Below are positions 1 through 5,088 of a stretch of 12,522 nucleotides of DNA, one piece after another. Position numbers and translations under genes: made by a program. How positions within the stretch are numbered: position 1 is the first letter of the stretch; every line of letters starts with the position of its first letter. Under the pieces are notes generated by a model, which was not told the DNA's origin, made no database searches, and saw nothing but the letters and a program-made list of their open reading frames with translations. The DNA is from a bacterium UBA3734. GTDB taxonomy: Bacteria; Bacteroidota; Bacteroidia; Bacteroidales; Bacteroidaceae. The DNA lies in NCBI GenBank assembly GCA_002372575.1, contig DFHC01000062.1, positions 1 through 12,522 of the forward strand. The letters run 5' to 3'.

Positions 1-67
1 TAGCTCAACTGAATAGAGCATCTGACTACGGATCAGAAGGTTGTGGGTTTGAATCCCGCCGGAATCA
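1..67 (+). tRNA. tRNA-Arg (anticodon ACG), 5' end cut by window edge
   Basis: The anticodon stem pairs 21-25 with 33-37 around a 7-nt loop (26-32) with ACG at 28-30, which reads Arg CGN codons. The T-arm pairs 43-47 with 55-59 around TTTGAAT. The acceptor 3' strand is CGGAATC (60-66) with discriminator A67. About seven bases of the 5' acceptor strand lie outside the window. CCA is not encoded (68-70 read CAA). The 3' part, from the T-loop to two bases past the discriminator, is the integration core of the element that follows, so the present 3' end was rebuilt by recombination. Confidence 0.93.
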
Positions 68-69
68 CA
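52..69 (+). repeat. attL core, 18 bp, within tRNA-Arg
   Basis: The sequence AATCCCGCCGGAATCACA covers the T-loop through two bases past the discriminator. It is identical to 7593-7610, and the flanking bases differ on both sides (G51 versus T7592; A70 versus C7611), so the identity ends exactly here. Insertion restores the tRNA 3' end. Confidence 0.93.
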
Positions 70-87
70 AACGAATGCAGAGAAAAG

Positions 88-127
88 TCCTCTAAGTGAT
101 TGAAAATCAGTCGTTTAGAGGATTTTT
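88..127 (+). terminator. Element-supplied terminator for tRNA-Arg
   Basis: TCCTCTAA (88-95) pairs with TTAGAGGA (115-122), with further partial pairing inside, and is followed by TTTTT (123-127) and more T-rich sequence. It lies on the element side of attL, so it replaces the host tRNA terminator that now sits at 7616-7661. Read on the minus strand the same stem is followed by CTTTTCTC, so it may be weakly bidirectional. Confidence 0.8.
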
Positions 128-150
128 CATTTTCTTTGTTTTGTTTTTTA

Positions 151-171
151 GGTCACATTTGGGTCACAATA
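151..171. repeat. Left arm-type integrase sites
   Basis: GGTCACA, three T residues, then GGGTCACAATA. This 21-bp string is repeated exactly and in the same orientation at 7473-7493 inside the other end of the element. It starts after an 81-nt gap from the attL core. Paired repeats a fixed distance from the core are typical of arm-type sites bound by the integrase N-terminal domain; the binding itself is inferred. Confidence 0.7.
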
Positions 172-185
172 GAAGACAAATAAAA

Positions 186-209
186 GTCGCCAACCTCACG
201 GCCAGCGAC
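186..209 (-). terminator. Minus-strand terminator guarding the tRNA end
   Basis: On the minus strand GTCGCTGGCC and GGTTGGCGAC form a 10-bp stem (three G-U pairs) with a GTGA loop, followed by TTTTATTTG (185 downward). It would stop transcripts coming from the promoters at 249-280 or 538-570 before they run antisense into tRNA-Arg. Confidence 0.65.
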
Positions 210-213
210 AAAA

Positions 214-227
214 GTGTGATTCAAAAT
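214..227. repeat. Left copy of 14-bp inverted end repeat
   Basis: GTGTGATTCAAAAT is the exact reverse complement of 7419-7432, just upstream of the integrase start. An inverted pair at matching ends suggests a second class of arm site, for Int or Xis, in addition to the GGGTCACA repeats. Confidence 0.55.
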
Positions 228-248
228 GCCAATTATGACATTTCAAGC

Positions 249-280
249 GCAAAGGTACAAATAATTTTTGAATAACCAAA
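249..280 (-). promoter_or_regulatory. Bacteroides-type promoter, no ORF downstream
   Basis: On the minus strand TTTG (280-277), a 19-nt spacer and TACCTTTGC (257-249) match the Bacteroidota sigma consensus. The only ATG just downstream opens a two-codon frame, and the terminator at 186-209 follows, so the predicted transcript is about 60 nt and noncoding. Confidence 0.55.
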
Positions 281-317
281 AAAGAGGTGATAAAATTGGT
301 AGTGCTTCTGTACGCCT

Positions 318-509
318 CTATTCCGCACCATCATCGACCGACTGCAAAATCAGAAAAAGAAAATGAAGCGGCAAAAGTATTTGACGAGCCGCCGCCCAGT
401 CCTTTTCGTGGAGGCTGACAGCAAAAGCCGCACCCGTCACCAGTTCCAACAAATCAGACTTTGAAATCTCAACGCCGTAAAACTCAGACAAATTCCTGTA
501 ATTCTCCAT
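318..509 (-). CDS. Small hypothetical protein (63 aa)
   Basis: Not recognised. The 63-aa product begins MENYRNLSEFYGVEISKSDL and has an amphipathic, mostly helical-looking sequence. A hydrophobic stretch lies near residues 45-57 (ILLPLHFLFLILQ), which could be a short membrane segment or a packing helix. The case for it being real is its position: the ATG lies about 28 nt downstream of a well-formed Bacteroides-type promoter (538-570). It is the last gene before the left end of the element, a place where satellites and prophages often keep accessory genes. No motif allows a function to be named. It could instead be a leader peptide or spurious. Confidence 0.5.
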   Translation of the reverse strand: MENYRNLSEFYGVEISKSDLLELVTGAAFAVSLHEKDWAAARQILLPLHFLFLILQSVDDGAE

Positions 510-537
510 GATGATAAACTTTTAATTGTTAGCCGCC

Positions 538-570
538 GCAAAGATAGACGATAAAAAACAGCCCTGCAAA
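538..570 (-). promoter_or_regulatory. Bacteroides-type promoter for the 63-aa gene
   Basis: On the minus strand TTTG (570-567), a 20-nt spacer and TATCTTTGC (546-538) match the consensus. The start codon of the small gene follows at 509. Confidence 0.65.
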
Positions 571-575
571 TAGTG

Positions 576-648
576 TTAAAATCGGGGAATCGAACCCCTA
601 TTCCTTTGGACAGCCGGCAAAGCCACGAATCGACGAGGTGGTTTTCAG
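576..648 (-). other. Degenerate tRNA-like cloverleaf
   Basis: On the minus strand about 73 nt fold into three tRNA-like arms. A 4-bp D-like arm is CCAC/GTGG (641-638 with 626-623). A 5-bp anticodon-like stem is CTTTG/CAAAG (622-618 with 608-604), but its loop has 9 nt. A canonical-looking T-arm GGGGTTCGATTCCCC occupies 598-584. The acceptor pairing is weak (642-648 against 576-583), the D-loop lacks GG, the anticodon loop is not standard and no CCA follows. It is either a decayed tRNA or a chance or mimicking structure. The T-arm is the only part that looks strong. Confidence 0.35.
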
Positions 649-882
649 AAAAAAAAAAGATGTATCACGATGCAAAAAAATAGTAACACAAAACTTTAAC
701 ACTTTTAATTTTTGAAAACAAAAAAAAATCGGGCGTGGGAATGAATGCGCCATTTATATATACATTTTTGGGGGGGTGGGTATATCTGCACAGGGGGCGC
801 ATATCTCCCGACGGCACGAAAATGGAGCGAGAAAATTTCCACTCCAACTTATTCGCTTCACTTGCTCGACTGATTCCGTCGG
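649..882. other. Gene-poor stretch with A, T and G tracts
   Basis: No convincing gene is visible in this stretch between the serine recombinase and the tRNA-like sequence. It has long A runs (about 649-660 and 720-728), G-runs (G7 at 770-776, GGG at 778-780, G5 at 793-797) and AT-rich TATATATA around 756. A 60-codon minus-strand frame (847-665) is open but composition-driven. The G-tracts could form a quadruplex on the plus strand. Confidence 0.4.
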
Positions 883-1590
883 TTACTTTTTCACGCCGTA
901 TCTTTCACGCAACCGCTTCACGGCCATCGGTGAGAACTTGCCGCCCGTCGAGGTGATAAACCCGTGAGAGTTGAGGAAGTCAGAGAGAGAACGCAAAGAA
1001 AGTTCACCTCGCGCCTCGATAACAGCCCACGCTTTAAGATTGTTAGCGTCTGCGTCTGCGGTCGCCCTGCGTGCTTTGGCTGCGTTGGCGATGGCTTTCT
1101 TTCTGATGGCCTGCGTTTCTGCGGTTTCCTTTCCTTTGCCGACGAAAAGCGGACTGCCTAACTTCTCGCCGCGTTCTTTCTTGGCTTTGAGTGCTTGCTT
1201 CGTTCTGATAGACGTAATAAGACGCTCACGCTCGGCGAGTGCAAAGAATAAAGTAAGCGTAAAGCGGTCGGAATGTGGGAGGTCACAAAAGAAAACATTT
1301 CCCTCGCCCATATCGTCGAGAACTTCGAGAGCCTGCGACACGTTGCGGAAGCGGTCAGACTTGGCGATGATGAGCGTCGCGCCCTGCTTCTTGGCTTCTT
1401 GCATGGACTGGCGAAGCACTGGGCAATCATTCAAGTCTTTGCCCGAATGGACCTCACAAAAGTCTGCGATGATTTCGCCCTGCTCACGCTGCACGAAATA
1501 GTCGATGATTTCTTGCTGGGCTTCCAAACCCAAACCCGACGCGCCCTGCTTGGCGGTCGATACTCGTCTGTAACTGATAAATTTTTTCAT
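883..1590 (-). CDS. Serine recombinase, resolvase/invertase family (235 aa)
   Basis: A site-specific recombinase that cuts DNA through a phosphoserine link. The N-terminal catalytic domain (about 1-140) has the YxRxS signature with Y7, R9 and nucleophile S11, and an S-D-R motif at 78-80 (KSDRFR) matching the family's conserved Asp-Arg pair. A long E-helix-like segment covers about 119-145 (ERERLITSIRTKQALKAKKE). The C-terminal segment (about 197-232) holds LSLRSLSDFLNSHGFITSTG and KFSPMAVKRL, a helix-turn-helix typical of these enzymes. At 235 aa it is small-resolvase sized, not a large serine integrase. Integration is explained by the tyrosine integrase at the other end, so this protein more likely resolves dimers, inverts DNA or regulates. 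It has its own promoter and a nested inverted repeat over its start. Confidence 0.9.
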   Translation of the reverse strand: MKKFISYRRVSTAKQGASGLGLEAQQEIIDYFVQREQGEIIADFCEVHSGKDLNDCPVLRQSMQEAKKQGATLIIAKSDRFRNVSQALEVLDDMGEGNVFFCDLPHSDRFTLTLFFALAERERLITSIRTKQALKAKKERGEKLGSPLFVGKGKETAETQAIRKKAIANAAKARRATADADANNLKAWAVIEARGELSLRSLSDFLNSHGFITSTGGKFSPMAVKRLRERYGVKK

Positions 1591-1640
1591 ATCTTTGCGT
1601 TTAAGTTTTACGATGCAAAGATAATAAATTTATCTGTAAC
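1570..1640. repeat. Nested inverted repeats over recombinase start: operator or res-like site
   Basis: The outer arms GTAACTGATAAATTT (1570-1584) and AAATTTATCTGTAAC (1626-1640) are inverted with 13 of 15 positions matching. The inner arms TATCTTTGC (1590-1598) and GCAAAGATA (1615-1623) are perfect. Both dyads centre at about 1605-1606. The block covers the promoter, the leader and the first seven codons of the serine recombinase, which suits autoregulation or a recombination site. TCTGTAAC also occurs as a direct repeat at 1567-1574 and 1633-1640. Confidence 0.6.
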
Positions 1641-1643
1641 AAA
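1615..1643 (-). promoter_or_regulatory. Promoter of serine recombinase gene
   Basis: The minus-strand TATCTTTGC (1623-1615) is a full -7 match placed about 25 nt before the ATG. A TTTG occurs at 1643-1640, but the spacer is only 16 nt, so the upstream half is weak. Confidence 0.5.
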
Positions 1644-1692
1644 TCATAAACGAACGAATATTTTATGTTATCTTAACGAAAACAGCCCCAAA

Positions 1693-1833
1693 TTAAGGTT
1701 TGTTTGTAAGTTTCTTGCGTTCTTTCTCGATGAACTCCAAAACCGTCTGCGCTGCGCCGCGCGTGTCGGGGTGCTTCAATTTCTCACGGGCTTCGGCCTC
1801 GACCTTTGAAAATACATCTTTTTTCTTTTTCAT
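1693..1833 (-). CDS. Small charged hypothetical protein (46 aa)
   Basis: Not recognised. From the ATG at 1833 the product is 46 aa, beginning MKKKKDVFSKVEAEAREKLK, and is lysine/glutamate-rich and probably all-helical. The frame is open further upstream (to 1926), but that would place the start on the far side of a Bacteroides-type -7 box (1852-1861), so the internal ATG 19 nt below the box is preferred. The leader-length spacing matches the neighbouring recombinase gene. It could be a DNA-binding or regulatory small protein, but nothing seen proves this. Confidence 0.55.
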   Translation of the reverse strand: MKKKKDVFSKVEAEAREKLKHPDTRGAAQTVLEFIEKERKKLTNKP

Positions 1834-1851
1834 ATTGCTTTGATTTTTGGG

Positions 1852-1861
1852 TGCAAAGATA
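1852..1861 (-). promoter_or_regulatory. -7 box upstream of the 46-aa gene
   Basis: The minus-strand TATCTTTGCA matches the Bacteroidota -7 consensus. No good TTTG is found at the expected -33 distance, so activity may need an activator or be weak. Confidence 0.45.
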
Positions 1862-1932
1862 CAAAATAATTCTGAAAAAAGCGCACCGACACCTCCGACG
1901 ATGCCAGCACGCCCGAACACAGACAACTATAA

Positions 1933-2586
1933 TTAAGACTTAGGTAAAATCCAGCCTGCGAAGTTATACATTTTTTCGGGTGTTATTGTCAGCGTCGCGG
2001 TGTCGTCGATGATTCCATGGGGACACGGGGCGAGCATCTGCAAAACTCTGTGACTGGGTGCTTTGATGCCGTTGGCAGCGCACCAGTCGCCGAAGTCACT
2101 CCACGCGTCGCATATTTTAATCAGTTCGTCGTAATATTCACGAACGATTTGCGGCACTTGAACATTTGCCGCCTGCTCGATGTATTCCTCGACTGCATCA
2201 GAATCGAAATAAGTTTCATCGGCTTTCTCCCCGACGACGATGGGGAACGGAATCGACTTCAAAGTTTCCTGCAAGTCCTCTGCTTCGCGTGTCATAACTG
2301 CTTCCAGCCGTGCGAATGCTGCGGCCTCTTGATTCCGAATCGACGGGGGCAAAAACCTCTCGCCCAGCCTGCGCTGCTTGACTTCGCCGATTTGTTTTTT
2401 GACGGCTTCGGGCGTTAATGCTTTCAGTTCTTTCTCGTCTGCAATCGTCACGCCGTTTTCTCTGATTTTGGCGATGCTTTGCTTGACGGCTGACAAAAGA
2501 CTGACGACCTTGCCACGGGCTTCTCGCTCGCGTCGTTCATCGTGCCAAATAGATGGCATCGGCTGATAATTACGTTTAGTTTTCAT
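1933..2586 (-). CDS. Hypothetical protein (217 aa)
   Basis: Not recognised. The N-terminal 30 residues are strongly basic (MKTKRNYQPMPSIWHDERRE onward). A helical, charged middle follows (about 30-155) with likely coiled-coil around 85-112. The C-terminal part is more globular (155-217), with cysteines at 159, 169 and 188. The start chosen is the ATG whose first bases overlap the TGA of the upstream gene (ATGA at 2586-2583); the frame stays open 20 codons further up, but that would overlap the upstream gene deeply. It closes the run of coupled genes that begins with the TerS-like protein, so a role linked to packaging or host interference is possible but unproven. Confidence 0.75.
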   Translation of the reverse strand: MKTKRNYQPMPSIWHDERREREARGKVVSLLSAVKQSIAKIRENGVTIADEKELKALTPEAVKKQIGEVKQRRLGERFLPPSIRNQEAAAFARLEAVMTREAEDLQETLKSIPFPIVVGEKADETYFDSDAVEEYIEQAANVQVPQIVREYYDELIKICDAWSDFGDWCAANGIKAPSHRVLQMLAPCPHGIIDDTATLTITPEKMYNFAGWILPKS

Positions 2587-2834
2587 TTTGCCCAGCCCTC
2601 CCGTTTTGCTTTTTTCTCGAAAAATTTGTCGAGTGGCGACTTCCACCCTCTGCGGACGGCATCGAGGGCGATTTCCTCGCTCACGCCGCCGAACGGTTGC
2701 GGCTCGTAGGTTTCACCGCGCAGTCGGGCGCAGGCTTGTTTATTTAACTCATTGCGGTCGTGTTCCATCTTCCGCTCATACTCAAACGCTTTCATTTGTT
2801 TGCGTTCTTGGTCTGATATATACGTTTGTTCCAT
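2583..2834 (-). CDS. Hypothetical charged protein (83 aa)
   Basis: Not recognised. The product is 83 aa with many Lys, Arg and Glu. It begins MEQTYISDQERKQMKAFEYE and its first half is a probable long helix. The middle holds a glycine-containing turn (QPFGGVSEE), and the C-terminus is basic (FFEKKAKREGWAK). Its TGA overlaps the next ATG by 4 bp, which ties its translation to the 217-aa gene. The upstream 51-aa gene ends 35 nt before its start. There are no catalytic or metal-binding motifs. Confidence 0.7.
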   Translation of the reverse strand: MEQTYISDQERKQMKAFEYERKMEHDRNELNKQACARLRGETYEPQPFGGVSEEIALDAVRRGWKSPLDKFFEKKAKREGWAK

Positions 2835-2869
2835 TTTTCTTGTGATTTTAGTGATTAAACATTGAGGAT

Positions 2870-3025
2870 TCAGGGAAATATGGCCAACTGGGTCGGCTCA
2901 CGCGCTCGGTGGCACAGGTCGTCACCTTTCACCATAAACCGAAAAGAAGAACAGAGGCCGCTCCACGATTCAGACCGAACGATGAACACGCGGCAAATCA
3001 TTTTATCACAATCAAGGCACTTCAT
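2870..3025 (-). CDS. Small Cys-rich protein, possible zinc-binding (51 aa)
   Basis: A 51-codon frame too short for many gene callers. Its ATG overlaps the TGA of the TerS-like gene (ATGA at 3025-3022), the same coupling seen twice more in this run. The protein starts MKCLDCDKMICRVFIV, with cysteines at 3, 6, 11, 25 and 38 and His39. The CxxC at the N-terminus plus later Cys/His would allow one zinc site. Many phage and satellite genomes encode tiny zinc-finger proteins of this style, but no specific family is recognised. The reason to trust it is the overlap and the Cys spacing. Confidence 0.55.
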   Translation of the reverse strand: MKCLDCDKMICRVFIVRSESWSGLCSSFRFMVKGDDLCHRAREPTQLAIFP

Positions 3026-3486
3026 TTTTCTTCACTTTGGATTTCTTGGTATAATTTCATGAGTTCGCAGTTACGACAGGCGGAAACGTAGGGCAAGAAG
3101 TATCGCCGGAGTTCTTCCTGATCGCTCTGCTCGTCTGGCTTGTCGAACCCCTGCAACTTGGCGAGTGTTTGCAAACCGCTAACTGCATCTTTGCCTTTTG
3201 TCTGCTTGGTGGCTGTAATCAATTCGCCTATAATACCCTGCCGTGTTGTTAGGTCGTTCCCGTCAGAAACGGCCACGCCTAAAATGCCGTTCTTCACTTC
3301 CTCTCTAAACTCTTTGCAGAGCGGTGAGGCATACCATCGGGAATGCATGACTTTGAGGCTTGCTTCCGACTGCGTTTTTGCTTTCGGGTGGCTCATTGCA
3401 AAAGCCGTCGGCAAATAGTCACGCCCCAGCACTACCAGTGCCGCGAGGGCGATTTTCTCTTTTTCATTGAGTTCTTGCTTTTTCAT
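3022..3486 (-). CDS. Terminase small subunit-like protein (154 aa)
   Basis: Length and layout resemble phage terminase small subunits, the DNA-recognition part of the packaging motor. Residues 7-62 look like an N-terminal helix-turn-helix: a helix LNEKEKIALAALVVLGRDYL, then a segment ending in SPLCKEFREEV, comparable to the kNpkv..fieel stretch of TerS proteins. Residues 80-120 contain TRQGIIGELI and DAVSGLQTLAKLQGFDKPDE, close in style to the dALkALelLgkhqGl motif that follows the HTH in TerS. The C-terminus carries a CxxC (C137, C140). No large terminase, portal or capsid gene is present, so a TerS here would have to act on a helper phage's machinery, as in phage satellites. It is coupled by ATGA to genes on both sides. 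The assignment is from pattern memory and needs a profile search; a DNA-binding regulator is the main alternative. Confidence 0.5.
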   Translation of the reverse strand: MKKQELNEKEKIALAALVVLGRDYLPTAFAMSHPKAKTQSEASLKVMHSRWYASPLCKEFREEVKNGILGVAVSDGNDLTTRQGIIGELITATKQTKGKDAVSGLQTLAKLQGFDKPDEQSDQEELRRYFLPYVSACRNCELMKLYQEIQSEEK

Positions 3487-3659
3487 TTCGTTAATTTTTT
3501 TGTGGTCGGCTTCGGCGGCGGCGGTTTCGTTTCCTCTGTGCCGCTTTTGCCTCCTTTTGTTAATATTGCTTTTTGTTGCCTGCCTGTTATTGGCTTTTGG
3601 CGTTTAACTCTTTTTCTTATTTTGTGGGTTAATAATGAATACTTTTTATGGTGTGGCAT
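3483..3659 (-). CDS. Small basic Lys/Pro-rich protein (58 aa)
   Basis: A 58-codon frame below common length cut-offs. It reads MPHHKKYSLLTHKIRKRVKR at the start and continues through KQKP-like basic sequence to a Pro/Lys tail (TKPPPPKPTTKKLTK). The net charge is strongly positive, so nucleic-acid binding is plausible. Its TGA overlaps the ATG of the TerS-like gene (ATGA at 3486-3483), which is the main evidence that it is translated. Its own ATG lies inside the 8-bp inverted repeat at 3657-3680. The simple composition means a chance frame cannot be excluded. Confidence 0.55.
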   Translation of the reverse strand: MPHHKKYSLLTHKIRKRVKRQKPITGRQQKAILTKGGKSGTEETKPPPPKPTTKKLTK

Positions 3660-3828
3660 CGTCGAACTTGTACGACGATGTATTTTCTAAATAATCTTTT
3701 TAATAATTCTTTTTAATAATTCTTTTTAAATATATTTTTAAAGTGGTACATTTCGAGTTCGCTTCGGGAACGCGTCGAGTTCGCTTCGAGGTACATTTTC
3801 GATACATCTTATTAAAGTGGTACATTTC
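3657..3828. other. Origin-like block: dyad, AT-rich 13-mers and iterons
   Basis: Four repeat types are stacked directly downstream of the Rep-like gene. CATCGTCG/CGACGATG (3657-3664 and 3673-3680) is a perfect dyad. AATAATTCTTTTT occurs as AT-rich tandem 13-mers (3702-3714 and 3715-3727, with a 12-nt variant at 3690-3701). TCGAGTTCGCTTCG repeats at 3753-3766 and 3775-3788, a 22-bp period. TTAAAGTGGTACATTTC repeats exactly at 3738-3754 and 3812-3828, with a third GGTACATTTT at 3790-3799. An unwinding-type AT block beside iterons next to a putative initiator gene is the usual design of replicon origins, including those of SaPI-type satellites. The layout is seen; the function is inferred. Confidence 0.55.
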
Positions 3829-4740
3829 TTAATTTTTGTTTAATGCCGTTTTCAACATGGTTTGCAATCGGTTTCGCGACTGGCTGGCTTCTGCATTTTT
3901 TCGGGCGGCATACATCGTGCGCACCTTAGCGGCGATGGCCTCGACAAATGCCGCCTCGTTCATTACAGATGCAGTCACACACGTTCGGCGATTGTAGGGC
4001 ATTTCATTTATGAGTTTGGCACTTATTAGGTCGTTCATGATTTCGTGGTATTTCCTCTTTGTCGTGTATTTTTCCCAAATTGATTTGATTTTTTTGTCTT
4101 TCAAAATATCTTTCAGTTCGTCGGCATTTCTCGCGCCCACCATGCGCCACCTAATGGCTGTGGAGGTGGTGACGGCCACGCCATTGCCACATAGCGACCG
4201 AATCGCCACGTAATACGCGAACCTAACGCGGTCGTATTCTGTGCGCATGGTATTGCGCCACGAAAAAAATGAATGCGTCGAGATGCTGACAGGCACCTGC
4301 CCAGTCGAATATTGCTGATACCATCGGCGACCCTCGCAGATGGCATGGGGCACGCTGCCCAGCGTAACGCCGCACACTTCTTGCGCAATATAAACGCAAT
4401 ACCATTCTTTTACGCGGTCGTATTCGTCGCAGGTGTCGGCAAAGCCGATAATTTCGTCGGGGTCGATTTCGCCGGTGTCGTCGATGAGGTCTGCGGCTTC
4501 ACGCTCGAAAAACTCATTTATTTCGGCGATGAGCAAGTCGGGAACGTGTTCCTCATGCCGCGCCGCCATATACACCAAATGCCTGTATATCGTTGTTTTG
4601 TCGGCTGTTACGTTCATCTGCATCGCCGCGCGATAAATAGCAAAATAAAGTATTTTATCCATTGCCGCCGCCTCGTTCGCGAGAACTTGGCGAATCATTG
4701 GCAGGGCAAAAGTCAAATATTTTTCAGCTTGTCCGTTCAT
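3829..4740 (-). CDS. Putative replication initiator / DNA-binding protein (303 aa)
   Basis: No family is recognised with certainty. The middle (about 170-204) has a helical segment ending in TTSTAIRWRMVGARN. Residues 206-256 read like a winged helix: DELKDILKDKKIKSIWEKY, then TTKRKYHEIMNDLISAKLIN and a wing-like PYNRRTCVTAS. An acidic stretch lies at 75-107, and the C-terminus (270-303) is basic. The gene follows the excisionase-like HTH gene by 27 nt and runs straight into the iteron/AT-rich block at 3657-3828; initiator proteins are commonly encoded beside their origin. There are no Walker, primase or HUH motifs, so if it is Rep it would bind iterons and recruit host or helper proteins. Alternatively it is a regulator. 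Confidence 0.45.
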   Translation of the reverse strand: MNGQAEKYLTFALPMIRQVLANEAAAMDKILYFAIYRAAMQMNVTADKTTIYRHLVYMAARHEEHVPDLLIAEINEFFEREAADLIDDTGEIDPDEIIGFADTCDEYDRVKEWYCVYIAQEVCGVTLGSVPHAICEGRRWYQQYSTGQVPVSISTHSFFSWRNTMRTEYDRVRFAYYVAIRSLCGNGVAVTTSTAIRWRMVGARNADELKDILKDKKIKSIWEKYTTKRKYHEIMNDLISAKLINEMPYNRRTCVTASVMNEAAFVEAIAAKVRTMYAARKNAEASQSRNRLQTMLKTALNKN

Positions 4741-4767
4741 TGTTGTCTGTGTCTGTGTCTTTTTCGG

Positions 4768-5025
4768 TTATTGCGATAAGTCGCTATCTCTATAATATCT
4801 TTTTCCTCCGATGATTAGAGGCTTTAAAATTCCGGCTTTTCGCCATCTGTATATTGTAGATTTATCGACTTTGTGGCGTTGCGCAAACTCCGCCGCCGTG
4901 AACTTAGGTTCTTCCTGTACGCGGCTCATTTCCTCGACAACAGAGATTGCAAACTCTTTCAACTCCATCGGGCTAACAACCAGCATCGTCGCGCCGCCCT
5001 GCTCCATAATGTTTCTGATGTTCAT
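4768..5025 (-). CDS. Excisionase/AlpA-like helix-turn-helix protein (85 aa)
   Basis: A small DNA-binding protein of the HTH_17/excisionase type. Residues about 42-82 read FTAAEFAQRHKVDKSTIYRW then RKAGILKPLIIGGKRYYRDS. This is the standard helix-turn-helix with an Arg-Trp recognition helix and a short wing ending in a Tyr-Arg pair. The N-terminal 40 residues form a probable helix for self-association. The start is placed at the ATG at 5025; the frame extends to a TTG at 5058, but that lies inside the promoter -7 box (5054-5063). Likely roles are a recombination directionality factor for the integrase, or an activator that switches on the operon it heads (303-aa gene 27 nt downstream). Confidence 0.8.
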   Translation of the reverse strand: MNIRNIMEQGGATMLVVSPMELKEFAISVVEEMSRVQEEPKFTAAEFAQRHKVDKSTIYRWRKAGILKPLIIGGKRYYRDSDLSQ

Positions 5026-5053
5026 TTTACTATAAATTATAAATGATTTCTGG

Positions 5054-5088
5054 TGCAAAGGTAGTGGGATATTTTGCCGCCGGCGAAA
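5054..5088 (-). promoter_or_regulatory. Promoter of the HTH-Rep operon
   Basis: On the minus strand TTTC (5088-5085), a 21-nt spacer and TACCTTTGCA (5063-5054) form a near-consensus Bacteroidota promoter about 30 nt upstream of the HTH start. The 12-bp string GGTGCAAAGGTA is repeated exactly at 5183-5194. Confidence 0.55.

Noticed and set aside
665..847. Minus-strand 60-codon frame downstream of the serine recombinase
   Set aside because: It crosses the G7 tract and long A/T runs, has no promoter or coupling signal, and its composition is not protein-like. It may belong to a dispersed repeat, but I cannot support it as a gene.
1273..1809. Plus-strand open frame (178 codons) across the serine recombinase start
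   Set aside because: It runs antisense to the recombinase and through the intergenic dyad and the 46-aa gene; no motif, and the recombinase is well supported.
2586..2646. Upstream extension of the 217-aa gene by 20 codons
   Set aside because: It would overlap the 83-aa gene by 64 bp; the ATGA overlap at 2586-2583 is the better start.
5026..5058. TTG start 11 codons upstream for the HTH protein
   Set aside because: The TTG lies in the promoter -7 box, so it would be upstream of the likely transcription start.
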